Below, piece by piece: positions 33,718 through 45,375 of a stretch of 64,000 nt of DNA. Position 1 is the first letter of the stretch, and the number at the start of each line of letters is the position of its first letter. Source of the stretch: Megalonaias nervosa (taxonomy: Eukaryota > Mollusca > Bivalvia > Unionida > Unionidae); NCBI GenBank assembly GCA_016617855.1, contig JAECUM010003630.1, positions 57,329-121,328 on the forward strand. The letters are read 5' to 3'. The notes below the pieces were generated by a model, which saw nothing but the letters and a program-made list of their open reading frames with translations, was not told the origin of the DNA and did not search any database. Both the position numbers and the translations under genes were made by a program.

Positions 33718-33980
33718 TCTGGTTATCTTGCCTATGCATCAAAATCATCTTCAGACAAAGCATAATGGTCCTTGTACCGTTAAAAAGAAAGTAGTGTAAA
33801 TTATATTATTAACATTCCTGGGAGGCAGAAACAAAAAGAACTTTGCCATATAAATATGTAAACAGAATTATGTTGACAGAGATAGTCTCGTTAATCATTC
33901 AATCAATTTAGCTGTACCTGTTCCTCACATTGAAAAATTTAAATGATGGCGTGAAATCGGACTGTAGTGACTTTGATTTA
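33718..33980 (+). pseudogene. Integrase C-terminus and linker of element M
   Basis: Short coding-like remnants between the two SINEs, in the position of the integrase-RT linker. HKLCHINM-like readings suggest the polyprotein segment, with many breaks. Confidence 0.5.
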
Positions 33981-34238
33981 TGTGTTATTTGGATTTTTAA
34001 CATAGCTTCAACAATTTGAGTCTTATCGCTATGATGTCTGCAGTGTGGCAGTTTAAAGTGATGTCAAGCACTGCGGCATCATGCCGCAGACATATGGCAT
34101 CATATCCCACCAAGTCACATTATCCTGACACCAGGATGACCAGTCCTAACACTAACCTCTTAATGCTGAGGGCCTAGCGAGGCAGCTGTTAGTACATTTT
34201 TATAAGTCTTTGGTATGACTCGGCTGGGGTTCAAACCC
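33981..34238 (-). mobile_element. SINE family 2, copy 4 (head-truncated)
   Basis: Tail and body are present, with a variant of the hairpin (CATCATGCCGCAGACATATG). It stops at the B box (GGGTTTGAACC complement), so the A box is missing. Confidence 0.85.
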
Positions 34239-35345
34239 TTAATTTAACCAATCTTTGGAATTCGGAAATATTAAACAAAATGGACTAGAAAATTTCACAT
34301 CTACTGCTACAAGAAAAAAGTGAACTAAACGGCTGTAATGTGAATATGAGCACTTGTTTCCAGATGTTCCAACAATAACAAATAAAATCTACCATGTTTA
34401 AATTATAGCTTCTACAACTGTGAAATAGCATAACAGGATGAATCTTCTCAAGCAAGAAAGTTTGAAAAAAAAAATTCAATATTTGCTGGAGAAGGTTTGT
34501 AGTGAACCAAGTAAGAGTAACTGGCACTCGCCACTTATTCTTGTGCCCAAAGCAGATAATACTTTCTGTATGTGCACTGACTCTAGAACAGTCAACAGTG
34601 TCACCAAAAGATTCATTTCAAACACCAAGAACAGATTGGAAATGGAAGATATGTCACCAACTTTGACCTTTTGAAAGGATTTTGGCAAATTCCACTCACA
34701 GATAGAGCAAAATAAAATTTAGCATTTGCAAGTCCAGATGAACTTTATCAATCAAAAGTGATGCAGTTTGGGATGAGAAATTCTCCATCAACATTCCAGC
34801 ATTTAATGAGTATAACACCTGCTGTAGATAGCTGCGATGATGTCTTCATCTACAATGAGACATCAGAAGATCACCTGGACACCAATCAGAAATTCTTTGT
34901 TAGACTCAGTGATGCAAATCTGACAATTTAAGTAAAAACTAGTTTTGCAGTGTTTGTGTTACATTTTTAGGACATATTGTGGGACACGGTCAAGTTAAAA
35001 CTGTAGAAGTAAAGGTTAAGGCTATCTCTAAATTACCAATGTCTATCGGCAAAAAGCAATGGATGTTTTTTTTTGGGTATGGTTGGATATTATTGGAAAT
35101 TGTACTCGAATGTTTCCAGTTGTGGAACCTCTGACCAATTTGTGGAGAAAACCAAGTTTCATTTGTCTTACAAATGTCAGGAGGACTTTGACAAGTTAAA
35201 GACCATATTTAAAGCACATCTTTTCTTTCAGCTCTTAAATTTCAACCAATCATTTAAAATATATGGTGATGTAAGTGATGTAGGGGTTGGTGAAGTATTG
35301 ATTTCAGAAGACAAAAGTTGGTGTGGATCATCCATGGTACTATTT
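34239..35345 (+). pseudogene. Reverse transcriptase of element M
   Basis: Readable blocks: CFQMFQQ-type linker, EPSKSNWHSPLILVPKADN, MCTDSRTVNS, FGMRN.PSTFQHLM, DVFIYNE, VTFLGHIVGHGQVKT, GMVGYYWKLYSN, KTKFHLSYKCQEDFDKLK. The catalytic box is damaged: codons for the Tyr-Ile of YIDD are lost before DDVFIYN. Many frameshifts. The order relative to integrase confirms the Gmr1 layout. Confidence 0.85.
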
Positions 35346-35619
35346 TTCTAAATAATTAAACAAACACAAGAGAAATTGTTCCACAATCAAGAATGAATGT
35401 TTGTATTTAATATGCAACACTTTGAAGAGTATTTTAAGTAAGCTCCTTCTCGGATTTATTATATTCAGTGATCACAAACCCCTTTCTTTCATTAGCAAGA
35501 TGAAAAACAAAAATCAGAGATTACCGAGGTGGAGTTTGTTTTCGCAGGAATTCAACACTGACATTAGGCAGATCAAGGGGAAATATAATCTGATTGCTGA
35601 TGCACTTTCACGTGTGTAG
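35262..35619 (+). pseudogene. RNase H of element M
   Basis: YGDVSDVGVGEVLISEDK, then after breaks FSDHKPLSFISKMKNKNQ, RLPRWSLFSQEFNTDI and IKGKYNLIADALSRV with stop at 35617. The end of pol is as in element 1. Confidence 0.85.
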
Positions 35620-35780
35620 AAGTACTATATTGCTTTATTTTGGCTCATCCAGGATAAATTGTTATTGATAAGACATCTTCCTATGTAATTTTGTTATTAT
35701 ATCATTATATGTATGTTTGACTAATATGTAAAAGAAAGCTTTATTCAATAAATCTTTTTTTTTTTTTATGAGGGGAGGAG

Positions 35781-36493
35781 TTGCATATATCTGTCGTGTT
35801 TGACTCCTGGCCCATAACTGTAGATTCTAGTTTTAGATAGAGCTATAATTAAGTGTTTACTAGTTGTATACTCACCTTAATAATGAGCCTATTTACAAGT
35901 TTTGCATAATTTTTTAATTGGATGGTTGCGTATTATGACATAGGTCAGGTGCGTTGTATTTTGACAAGTCAGGTTTGTAAAGTAAGTCACATAGATGAAT
36001 TGCAACATAGAGTCATAATAGAGTTGTGGAGATGTATATAAAAAGAGACCCGAACAATTATTCTTATTCCTATTTCCATGCATTTTTTCTTTAAATATCA
36101 GTCAGCAGATGTACTTAATGTTGTGTTTAGATTTAAATTGACTGGAATCATTTATTTAAATTATTTAATGGAGTCACAAAGCACCCATATGACGGTCTTG
36201 ACAAAAGCAACATTTTGGAAGCATTGTGAATTCATTCAAAGATGTTGTGGATAATGCTATTGTGATACATCAAAACTTGGTATATCAGCACATTCAAGGC
36301 ATGGAAATCATTCAGAACACTATTCTTTTGGACATGTGACAGAACTTTTAGGATTATTTTGGATTTAGTTAGAATTACTGCATGTTCCTTTTTAAAATTT
36401 AATTTTATAACTAAGATTATTGAAGTATTTAAGTTTTATAAAACTTGCTGGGTATGCTTGTTTCTGTTAGTTTAAGACCACATAGTCGTAACA
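35781..36493 (+). repeat. 3' LTR of element M (type B) with polypurine tract
   Basis: The polypurine tract GAGGGGAGGAG (35770-35780) precedes TTGCATATATCTG. The LTR ends ACATAGTCGTAACA, followed by ACCC. 713 bp. Confidence 0.9.
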
Positions 36494-36497
36494 ACCC

Positions 36498-37220
36498 TAA
36501 CAGGGCATAGCAGTCTATATTGACCATTCCAAGCATAGAAGCAACTGAGAGGTATTTCAATCGGAAGTGTAATAGCCAACAAAAGCTGGCCTTTTCCTAA
36601 GAAACTTGGTTGGACAAAGAGAAAAACCGACTGAACCACTAAACCTTTGACACCCTTGCTCAATGGATAAGGCATGAAGTTCACTCCTTCATCTTGTGGA
36701 TGCTAAGGAAAGCAATGAAACAGTTTCAAGGTTTTGCAAAAAGCTTTGCCTGAAGAGAATCTGCTATAGATTGCTGCAAAGACCATTCTGCAAGTACTAT
36801 TTTGTCCCTTCTGAACGGACTGTCCACCAAAATATTCTTTTGCCAGCAATGTGGAGAACTCAGAAGGTAATCCCTTCTGAAGTTACCCAGCAATGGAGGT
36901 TCCAAACCTCCATGCATTGAGAAGGGGCATGTGTGCCTTCTTTATGCTTGGAGTAAACTATCACCGATGTGTTGTCTGAGGAGACAATCATGCAGCGACT
37001 TATTCTGTCGATGCACTCTTAAAAGGGCTAGGAAATATCCTCATTTCCAAATTATTAATGTGGATGGCAGATTCTTCCCAGACTACACCCCCTGAAGAAT
37101 TGGCCTTTATGGATCAAGATGAACACCCCCACCCAGAATCTGTCCAAATATACTGGAAAAACAAAGTTGACTTTTACCTTGTTTCAAGTTGATGTCACCC
37201 CTGCCACTCCCTTTTAGCAT
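36498..37220 (+). pseudogene. Possible retroelement gag fragment
   Basis: Coding-like on the plus strand with breaks: LAQWIRHEV, then ILSLLNGLSTKIFFCQQCGE, and a Cys/His-containing region (LGVNYHRCVV, GDNHAATYSVDAL). The arrangement recalls BEL/Pao gag with its zinc knuckles, but the match is by memory and weak. Before element M inserted, this segment adjoined 23642-24007. Confidence 0.35.
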
Positions 37221-37916
37221 CTGAATGCTTTCATATTCTGAGTACATATGTATTCATCTTATTTTATGTATCATTATCAATGTAACACAATTTCAATACA
37301 ATATTTTTCAGCCTACAAGCATATGCAATATCATGATTCATTCTAGAATCTCTCAGCTTGTTAGGTGTACTATCTTAATTAAATAAATTATCAGTAGATC
37401 AATTACCTACTTTCTGTCAGGCTCATTTGCATCCGACTTGTGCTTGGTAGCAAAGAAAGAGGGTTACTAAAGGAAAAGCACACATTTAATAATTGTTTGA
37501 AAATGAAAGCATACATACACATGAAACCAAAAAAACAACTGACTTCCTGACATCAGCATTCTTACTGCTCCAACAAACAAAATAAATCAATTGCATCATA
37601 GGGAAGAATATCAAGAAGTTCCAAATATCTCAGCACTGTTTTTCTACATATGGTATACAATAAAAAATGATTATTCCAAACATTGCAGAAGGCTTTAAAA
37701 TACAGTGTTGAATGGTGTTCACTGAAGCAAAGTTTCAAAGTACATTTGTCTAATCAATCTATTGATGAAAGCTATAATGTACTGACAATAAATGAGTGTT
37801 ATAATATCCATATCTGTTAAGGTCTGGCCTAGACAACTTCACCTACTCAATTTACAACCATGTGGACTCATTTTGATAGTATGGATACTATGTGACTGAT
37901 CCACACATAATGTATT
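37221..37916. other. No feature recognised
   Basis: AT-rich spacer without gene or terminal repeats. Confidence 0.5.
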
Positions 37917-38234
37917 TGTGTTTGTGTGTGATTTGGATTTTTAACATAGCTTTAACAATTTTTCAGACATATTGCTACGATGTCTGCAGTGTGGCAGTTT
38001 ATAGTGATGTCTAGCACTGGGGCATCATGAGAGAGACATGTAGCAGGATGTCCGACCAGGTCACATTATCCTGACACCAGGCTGACCAGTCCTAACACTA
38101 ACCTCTGCTGTGCACCTAGCAAGGCAGCTGCCAGTACCATTTTTATAGTCTTTGGTATGACTTGGCCGGGGTTCAAACCCGCAACCTCCCACATCTGAGG
38201 CGGACGCTCTAACCACTAGGCCACCGGAGCGGTC
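37917..38234 (-). mobile_element. SINE family 2, copy 5
   Basis: Near full-length: on the minus strand the A box in GGTGGCCTAGTGGTTAGAGC and the B box GGGTTTGAACCCC, body, and tail AAAAATCCAAATCACACACA. The hairpin is degraded (CATCATGAGAGAGACATGTA). It resembles tRNA heads of molluscan SINEs. Confidence 0.9.
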
Positions 38235-38892
38235 ATACAGTATTTAAAAAAAGAAGATAATTTTGCCAGTGAAAAAGACCAAAACGTGCACACAGACAAC
38301 TTGGCTACTATGCAGTATTTGTGTTACAAAGATTAATATTCAGCCTGAAACTCATTAAAATGTACATCGTTACATTCAAATGAATACATGTACTTTAGCA
38401 CAACAGCTTCTGCCATACAGAACTGTAAATTAAGGGATAAAAAGACACAAACAATTACTGGGTGAACACACATTTTGCCAACTTCCATAGTAACAGAATG
38501 ACCAATGGCAACCAGATCTAATAAATCTGATTCAAGATTTAACATTCAAGCTTTTAAATTGGTAATCTAGGCCACTGGCTCACAGTATAAAATATGTACA
38601 AAGACAAAATCAATCACCTCAAGTGCACATATACATATACATATTGTGCTTATATTAAATATTGTATTATTTTTTGTCAATGCAGCAAATGGTATATAAA
38701 TAATGCAACTCTGTGAATAACAAAAGGATTCTGTGTTGATGTAAAGCCATAGTTTTTTTTCTAAAGATGGTTTATAATGTATAAATACTTATATCTTGAT
38801 ACTATTTACAAACGAAAAATGCTTGATATTCATCTTCTACAAACACCAAACTACTCTGATAACCAAAATTACACAAATGATATTAAGTAGTA
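38235..38892. other. No feature recognised
   Basis: AT-rich, no supported gene. Confidence 0.5.
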
Positions 38893-39070
38893 CAGTAAAA
38901 CCTGTCTTGGGAGATCACTGCAATGAAAGACCACCTGTCTTGAGAGACCAGGTTCTTGTTGCACACATTTATTGGTTATATAGCATTATTACCTGTCATA
39001 AGAGACCCCCTGTCTTGAGAGACAATTATTTTTTGGCTGAAGGGATGGTCTTTTAAGACAGGTTCTACTG
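38893..39070. mobile_element. Short MITE, pogo/mariner-like
   Basis: 178 bp with inverted ends CAGTAAAACCTGTCTT and AAGACAGGTTCTACTG. TA precedes the left end. Subterminal repeats of GTCTTGAGAGACC occur inside. No coding capacity. Confidence 0.75.
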
Positions 39071-39351
39071 GAACACTATCTTGTCTACCAACCTCTATCA
39101 AAAGTGTTTGAGTACATCTGAATCTCAAAAGACCTTTATAGGCATAAATAGGTAAACCTATGGAAATGTACTTATCAACATTTAACAATGTTTTGTAATT
39201 TTGATAATACATACATTTTGATGACTTCTTCATTTTTATCATGCCGGTTTTGAGAGAATGATGTTACAAATACACAAACTTTTCCAACACCTTGCGATAT
39301 CAATACAAAGTCAAAACCATAGCTAAATAATAAATGTCTCATATGTGATGC

Positions 39352-39609
39352 CTATGTAACACATCCATTATCATCTAATGATTTAAGCTTTTTGTAGCAT
39401 TCCACTGGGTATCTGCCCCTATCAATATGTAACAATTTACACCAATATTTAACACACCTAGCGCACAATGGTAGTCTGCCACATTCTCCAAGGGCAACAT
39501 ATTTATTCACATTACATGAAATACACACATACATGTATTGTTTGCAGAAATAGCTTTGAATACTTTCAACACATTCTGAATATATGTCCCCAAATTTCAG
39601 AACCATAAT
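39352..39609 (-). pseudogene. LINE ORF2 C-terminal fragment
   Basis: The open minus-strand frame reads CNVNKYVALGECGRLPLCAR, VKYWCKLLH, RYPVECYKKLKSLDDNG. This is the conserved tail found downstream of the reverse transcriptase in a group of marine-invertebrate LINEs (from memory). It is truncated on both sides, with no RT domain here. Confidence 0.6.
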
Positions 39610-40541
39610 ACAGATTTTACCTTAGTATCAAACATTTTAAAGGCATCTACACAAACTAAAGTACCCAAACTTCCTTTGGTAATAAAAGATAGCCATAGAA
39701 TATTTGATACTTTGAACTACTGATTTTTTAGCCTTTGTCCATGGATAATTTGGATGTAAACACAAGACCCATATATTTGTAAAATGAATCATTCAATCAC
39801 AACCACTCTGAAGAAAAAGAGATCTTATAATCCTTTCAACGACTATAGAAGGTTCCAAGGAAATTACCATCACTGTAATAAAGTTTTATCACCAAAAAAT
39901 GATTGTGCTAAAAAGGGGCAAATATTATTTCATATGTCAATGATAAGCATACAGAAACAAATGACACTACCTCACCAATGCTTACCACTCTGAAACATTC
40001 CAAATCAGCACAGGAGTCACGCTACCAGGCGAAGTGGGAGACTAAGTCGCCTAAAAATGTAAACTTTGCCTTCTTCTGTTAGGAAAGCGAAAACAATTTT
40101 GCCCTGTGATTTTTTTAAAGAGGTACATTTTGAGATACCTTTTGAGATGCCCCCTCGCCTTAGGCAGGTTTATTCTAGTATTGTGTTGTAGCGAAAGGTA
40201 TTCTTCAAGCCATCAGTAGCTAGGCCTTGTTTTGATATCCATTACACTGACAAACAAACTCTTGCACATTCACAGGCATGTGTTTTGATAGCTGACTGAC
40301 CATTAACCATTTCCCGAGTTGGCAACTAGGCCCCTATCACTACCCGATTTACGTATGTTATCCTTTGATGATAAAAACATACAAACTTGTGTTTCGAAAC
40401 TTTAACAATAATATATATATATATATAGCAATTTGTGTTTTAAGAATAAAATGGTAATCTGTTTATTTTAATTGCCTCTTGTACACTATTTCGTCATAAA
40501 ATTAGTTTGAAACTGTAAGTGTACCAGTAACCGTGAAAAAA
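39610..40541. other. No feature recognised
   Basis: No gene supported. A short TA microsatellite lies at about 40410-40428. Confidence 0.5.
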
Positions 40542-40604
40542 TGGCGGACATGGCTATGCCTGGGAAGTACCAGTTTATTAGATTGACTGTTTTCGTAAAT
40601 CATT
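40542..40604 (+). other. Weak candidate for a first coding exon
   Basis: AAAAAATGGCGGACATGGC has a good start context, and the reading MADMAMPGKYQFIRLTVF looks like a housekeeping N-terminus. It would end at a poor donor (TTTTC|GTAAAT). No following exon was found on the plus strand, so this may be chance. Confidence 0.18.
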
Positions 40605-41470
40605 GAGCAAATATATACTGAAAAATATACAATTCATAGGAAGCAAAGCCTAGGTATTATGTTATTTAGCCTAAGATTTAACTTTAAAATGCAATTATAT
40701 AGGTCAGAAACGTATGAGACAATGCTATGTTGTGGAATTCGCGAGAAGTGTTGTAAGGTCAAAGTTGTTTTCTGACTTGACTCGTATTTGTGAAAATATG
40801 GAAAAAAGCTGCAAAGCAGATAATATTTAATCAATGACTAAAAATTAATACAAGTACGTAGTCAAATAAATAAACCATAAATTTGCAATCCTATCATGGA
40901 CTGCTGTAGTGAAGTAAATTGAGTGATTACATTACGAAAACCACTCCTTCTAAAAGTAGATGCACTCACATCTGTGTTGATTCGGTTGGAAAGAAGGGTT
41001 TAGTTCATATACCGACTATAAATGAGCCATGTCAGTAATTTTATGCATTTTAGTGTGTTATGCATGAATAGTTACGGTAATGTTTTATCCGCAACAAAGA
41101 AATGAGGACATGTGTATTTGCCCTCATGTGCATGGTACAGGGGTTGTGTCAAACGCGTTTAAAAATCTTTGAAAGTGCCATTATTGTAAACTTTTAGAAA
41201 GTATATAAAAAAATAATACAAAAATATATTTAAAAAAATTGATTAAGGGTAGTTGATTCAGAATTTTTACCAACTTGCAATTACAATAATATAATCTAGT
41301 TACTCAGTTAAATTTTGTTACAATGCAGTTTCTATTATTCTCTTTTAGAGTTGTATGGCCAAAATAACTAAGAAAATTTTCTACTAGAAAATAAAGTATT
41401 GCTTAAATCCAATGTTAAATGCAAATATGAATACTGGGAAATAGAGGGCATAATTTAAATAAGAGAACAC

Positions 41471-41508
<38 letters not shown>

Positions 41509-41678
41509 GTTTCTTGCTTCGTGTCCACTTCTCCCTGTTGAGTTCTCACTTCTCCCTGTTCTGTCCAAAAAGAGAAGTCACTTCTCCCTAAAATTCAAGT
41601 CTAGCTTGACCCCTGTCAGCATATGTTAATTTTGTTCATGACATGTTTATTTCACTGTCAAACAATCAAAAGCAAAAA
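40605..41678. other. No gene recognised; TA microsatellite
   Basis: AT-rich. (TA)n at 41474-41506, followed by a short direct repeat of CACTTCTCCCTGTT (41525-41590). Confidence 0.5.
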
Positions 41679-41951
41679 CATCCCTAACCACTTGCATTCA
41701 CTGCAAACTGCTTTGCTGATAAAGCTGTTATTTCCACAGACTCAAGAATGCAGATGACATATTGGCCTTCTGTTAAAAATAGGCATTTCTCATTCTTAAG
41801 CATCAAGTTTAAAAGATTGAATAACCTTATGAACAAGTATGAAGTGTGAGGAGCATGGGTTCCACCACTACTGTCACTAATCAGCTTTTTCACAGCACTC
41901 CTTAAATCCGAGAACTTTATAAAGGAGCCAAGCTTAACTCCCACAAGACCT
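41679..41951 (-). other. Orphan exon candidate of an unrecognised protein
   Basis: An open minus-strand stretch of about 90 codons follows a credible acceptor (TGTATTGATTTAG|GTCTTGTGG) and ends at a stop or, alternatively, at the donor GCAAGTG|GTTAGG. Parts of the reading: LGSFIKFSDLRSAVKKLISD, SYLFIRLFNLLNLMLKNEKC, FLTEGQYVICILESVEITAL. The amphipathic, helical character looks protein-like and unlike the surrounding AT-rich noise. I do not recognise the family. It does not match OXCT1, whose gene is on the same strand. Confidence 0.35.
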
Positions 41952-42543
41952 AAATCAATACAGACAACAGGTATTTATTTTTTTGTAAAGAGTTTTGTCA
42001 AAATCTGATACAATATTTCTTTTCTGGCACAAGAAGACATTTTTTATATTAAATTTCACTTTGTTTTTTTATTCCAAAACATGGTAGCTGTTGGTGGGCC
42101 AGAGCCCAGGCTACTAATTTATCATCTAGGATTTCCCAAAGTTATTTATAGCTGATGAACAACAATTTTCTGTATACATCCAATCAATGAGATAGAGAGA
42201 TAGTCAATCCTTTTACAAAACAAAACATTTGAGCTTGATTAAAGAATTTCTAAAATGGAATTTTTTAGAACATATTTGGCATGAATGTTTAAGAAGACCA
42301 CTCCAACCAGTTATTTCATTCACCCAAACAAGCAATTTTAAATTGTACACAACCAGAAACAGAAGTAATTTTGTACTCAAACTACCCAGGAATATATTTT
42401 TGTTAAAACTGCCATCCCTGGGTCGCATATGTATTTAATGGAACAGCCTTAACCAATTCAAGACTGCAATTATTAATCTGTTTAGTGCTGTTCTCATTAA
42501 TCAAATTTTACAATAATTACCAATTAGTCAATTATTATTCAAA
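41952..42543. other. No feature recognised
   Basis: AT-rich spacer. Confidence 0.5.
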
Positions 42544-42661
42544 ATCTCCTGGCACTTGAGTACATGATTTTGTGTTTGAATAGAACTGATAGATTATCTG
42601 AGAAAACACCATCAACTAGTAACACATCACTTTAGTACATGATTTTGTGTTTGAATTGAAC
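42544..42661. repeat. 75-bp minisatellite, left part
   Basis: About 1.6 units of the array that continues at 44187. Landmarks: CACTTGAGTACATGATTTTG, GATTATCTGAGAAAACACC. Confidence 0.9.
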
Positions 42662-42663
42662 TA

Positions 42664-44184
42664 CCGTATTTACGGTATGTTTTCGGACATGGTTTGTTTT
42701 CAGACACTGTTTTTTTTGTGGCAAATATAATATTTAAATGCCTTGTAAGTTTCGGATGTTGCTTCGCTATAATTTTTTCTACAATTTATGTTTTCGGACA
42801 CAATCTGAGAAGATCTGCTGCGTCATTTAAAAGTAAAATTCACAGCGTGTTTGCCATTAGTTTAACTGATACAAAGTTTGCTTCATTTGGTCGCCAATTA
42901 TTTAATGTGATCATGAACTTCCATGAACTAATATAATTTAAAATTCTAAATTGTATGTATGTATGTATGTAAGTATGTATGTGTGGCTAACAAAATTACG
43001 ATTGGTTGTCAGTGTAGACATCGTTACAAACGAAACCACTTCAAGCAGGTGTGACAGTTATGGCTTTGATTAGAAACCATGACCCTGCTTTATATCATTA
43101 AACAATGCATAAGAGAGTCGGTATGGATTAGTAAATTCATTGGAATTGTGCAACAAAACAAACCCCTTATCCCCGAAGCATTATGTACCACGGGTTTAAA
43201 AGTAGTTATTGTTCTACAGGTAATAAACCTCTTTGTAGACGATAAATACTGATTGTGGGTGCTACATGTTCGGTACATCGTGTGCTCTTTTAACGAAATC
43301 CAGATGGCTGCCTTTTATTTCCGAACACACCTGTCAAAGAAATCCCACAAATTATATTAATAACAATTATCACCTAGACACCCTGAAATCTCCGACATGC
43401 ATCAAAACAATCTTTGAGCAGTCGATTGTTTCAAGTCAGCAAGCTCTGCTCATTTTGAAGCTACCCTCGGCTAGGTGGAAAAAAAAAAGAGAGAACCACA
43501 ACAAATAGATCACCTTTATTAAACAAAATACCAACATATTAATCACGCCGACTTGTATATTGCAACTTGCTTGTTATTTTTACCTTTCCTAGGTGTGCAT
43601 CCAACACTCACCCCATATGAAGCCTCTCACCCTTGGTGCTCTAAGATTAGCCATCATACATGTACCGGTATTTCTACCCTTGATACTGAAATGTTTCTGT
43701 ATTTATATGTTCAGAATTATATTTCCAAAATCTTTTTATTTAGTTTGTATTAATATCTTAATTACACAGACAAAGCTTGCGTAGGTTTGTAAGGTAGATT
43801 TTATTGATCACTGATTAGTAGAGGGTTAAACTGTGGATTGCAAGATTACTAATATGGCGGTTCTTTTGGAAAATACACACACAATCATGGCTCTAATACA
43901 TGTGTGGTTTCGTTTTCTGGTGGATGGACATGTATCAAATAGATAAGTAATGCCTGTTTTTCATTCATTATCCTTTCCGTGGTGTTAGACAAAATACTTG
44001 TTTTACTTCATGGCAGCATGTCATCATGTGAGCTAACGGTAACTTCGTTACGGATGTGGGGGAGGGGGGCAAAAATGTATCTTCCCGTTTGTTTTCGGAC
44101 ACCTAATTAAAGAATTTATTATGTATTCTGACGACAAAAAAAAGTAATTACTTGTTGCTGTCCGAAAACATGCCGTAAATACGG
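42664..44184. mobile_element. 1.5-kb MITE with TA duplication, inside the minisatellite
   Basis: Inverted ends CCGTATTTACGGTATGTTTT and, on the other strand, CCGTATTTACGGCATGTTTT, both continuing CGGACA. Flanked by TA (42662-42663, 44185-44186). Removing it restores the 75-bp array. TA target and ends suggest a Tc1/mariner/pogo relative. No transposase is recognised inside; an 80-codon open frame at 42694-42936 is unidentified. Confidence 0.88.
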
Positions 44185-44186
44185 TA

Positions 44187-44535
44187 AAAGATTATCTGAG
44201 AAAACACCATCAACTAGTAATACATCACTTGAGTACATGATTTTGTGCTTGAACAGAACTATTAGATTATCTGAGAAAACACCATCAACTAGTAACACAT
44301 CACTCGAGTCCAAGATTTTGTGCCTGAACAGAACTATTAGATTATCTGAAAGAACACCATTAAACAGTAACACATCACTTAAGTACAAGATTTTGTGCTT
44401 GAATAGAACTAATAGATTATCTGAGAAAACACCATCAACTAGCAACATCTCACTTGAGTACATTATTCTGCACTTGAATAGCACTATTAGACTGACTGAG
44501 AAAACACCATCAACTAGTAACATGTCACTTGCAAT
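44187..44535. repeat. 75-bp minisatellite, right part
   Basis: About 4.6 units of 75 bp. The unit length is a multiple of three, so both strands stay open across the array (plus 44237-44539, minus 44565-44119). I treat those frames as artefacts. Confidence 0.93.
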
Positions 44536-44999
44536 ATAAGGTGCATGCCTGAGTAACTTTATCAACCATGAAAATACATATTTGTATGGCTCTTCAACCT
44601 TTCAGTAGTAAATAGCAACCAATTTCTCCCATTTGAACCATTAAGAAAAATGTGTTTAAAAAATCTAAACATAGGTTTGTGTGCTTTATGATCAACTTAG
44701 AGTCTGAGAGTTAACAGAATGGGGTATCAATTATTTTCTTTCCACATAAGAACTATTTTTGATGCAGAAATCAACTGTCAGTAACTAAATACTGAAAGCA
44801 ACTGATTTTTATTTTTTCTTTCTTTTGGCTTGTTTTGAAAGATATAATGACAAGTCTAGGTATTGCAAAAATAAAACATAGACAAAGAGAAGGAATTTAC
44901 TGACATGTGGTATTTCACAACTATAAATGAGGGGAGGTAACTCATTATTACAGTAGGATAACCACTTGACAATATCCATGCATTTACCAGCATGTTGGT
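44536..44999. other. No feature recognised
   Basis: AT-rich spacer between two minisatellites. Confidence 0.5.
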
Positions 45000-45375
45000 G
45001 TGGCTATTACACCCACTGAGTAGGGCAGGGTCTAGACTTTGGTTGACAATTATGCTAACTGCCCCAGTGGGTAGGGCAGGGCCTAGATTTAAGTTGACAA
45101 TTATGCTAACTGCCCCAATGGGTAGGGCAGGGTCTAGTTTTAGGTTTACAATTATGCTAACTGCCACAGTGGGTAGGGCAGGGTCTAGTTTTAGGTTTAC
45201 AATTATGCTAACTGCCACAGTGGGTTGGGCAGGGTCTTGTTTTAGGTTGACAATTATGCTAACTGCCCCAGTGGGTAGAGCAGGGTCTAGTTTTAGGTTG
45301 ACAATTATGCTAACTGCCCCAGTGGGTAGGGCAGGGTCTAGTTTTAGGTTGACAATTATACTAACTGCCCCAATG
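45000..45375. repeat. 51-bp minisatellite, about seven units
   Basis: Unit: GCCCCAGTGGGTAGGGCAGG, GTCTAGTTTTAGGTTGACAA, TTATGCTAACT. Highly regular and GC-richer than its surroundings. 51 is a multiple of three, so both strands are open (plus 44992-45432, minus 45398-44856). No protein is claimed. Confidence 0.95.

Larger units (their letters stand above)
24012..36493 (+). mobile_element. Gmr1-like retrotransposon, element M (LTR type B), with nested insertions
   Basis: LTRs at 24012-25091 and 35781-36493 are flanked by ACCC (24008-24011 and 36494-36497). After removing a SINE in the 5' LTR, a split SINE in gag, a 3.5-kb element in gag and two SINEs in pol, about 4.4 kb of internal sequence remains, close to the 4.65 kb of element 1. 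Domain order is again gag, protease, integrase, RT, RNase H. All frames are decayed. Confidence 0.88.

Noticed and set aside
38160..38234. tRNA-like sequence with good B box GGGTTTGAACC
   Set aside because: Head of SINE family 2, repeated in five copies with a common body.
40542..40604. Start of a plus-strand gene (MADMAMPGKYQ)
   Set aside because: Kept only as a very weak feature: the donor is poor and no downstream exon was found.
44119..44565. Long open frames on both strands (148 and 100 codons)
   Set aside because: They come from a 75-bp tandem unit, a multiple of three; both strands are open for the same reason. The same holds for 44856-45432 (51-bp unit).
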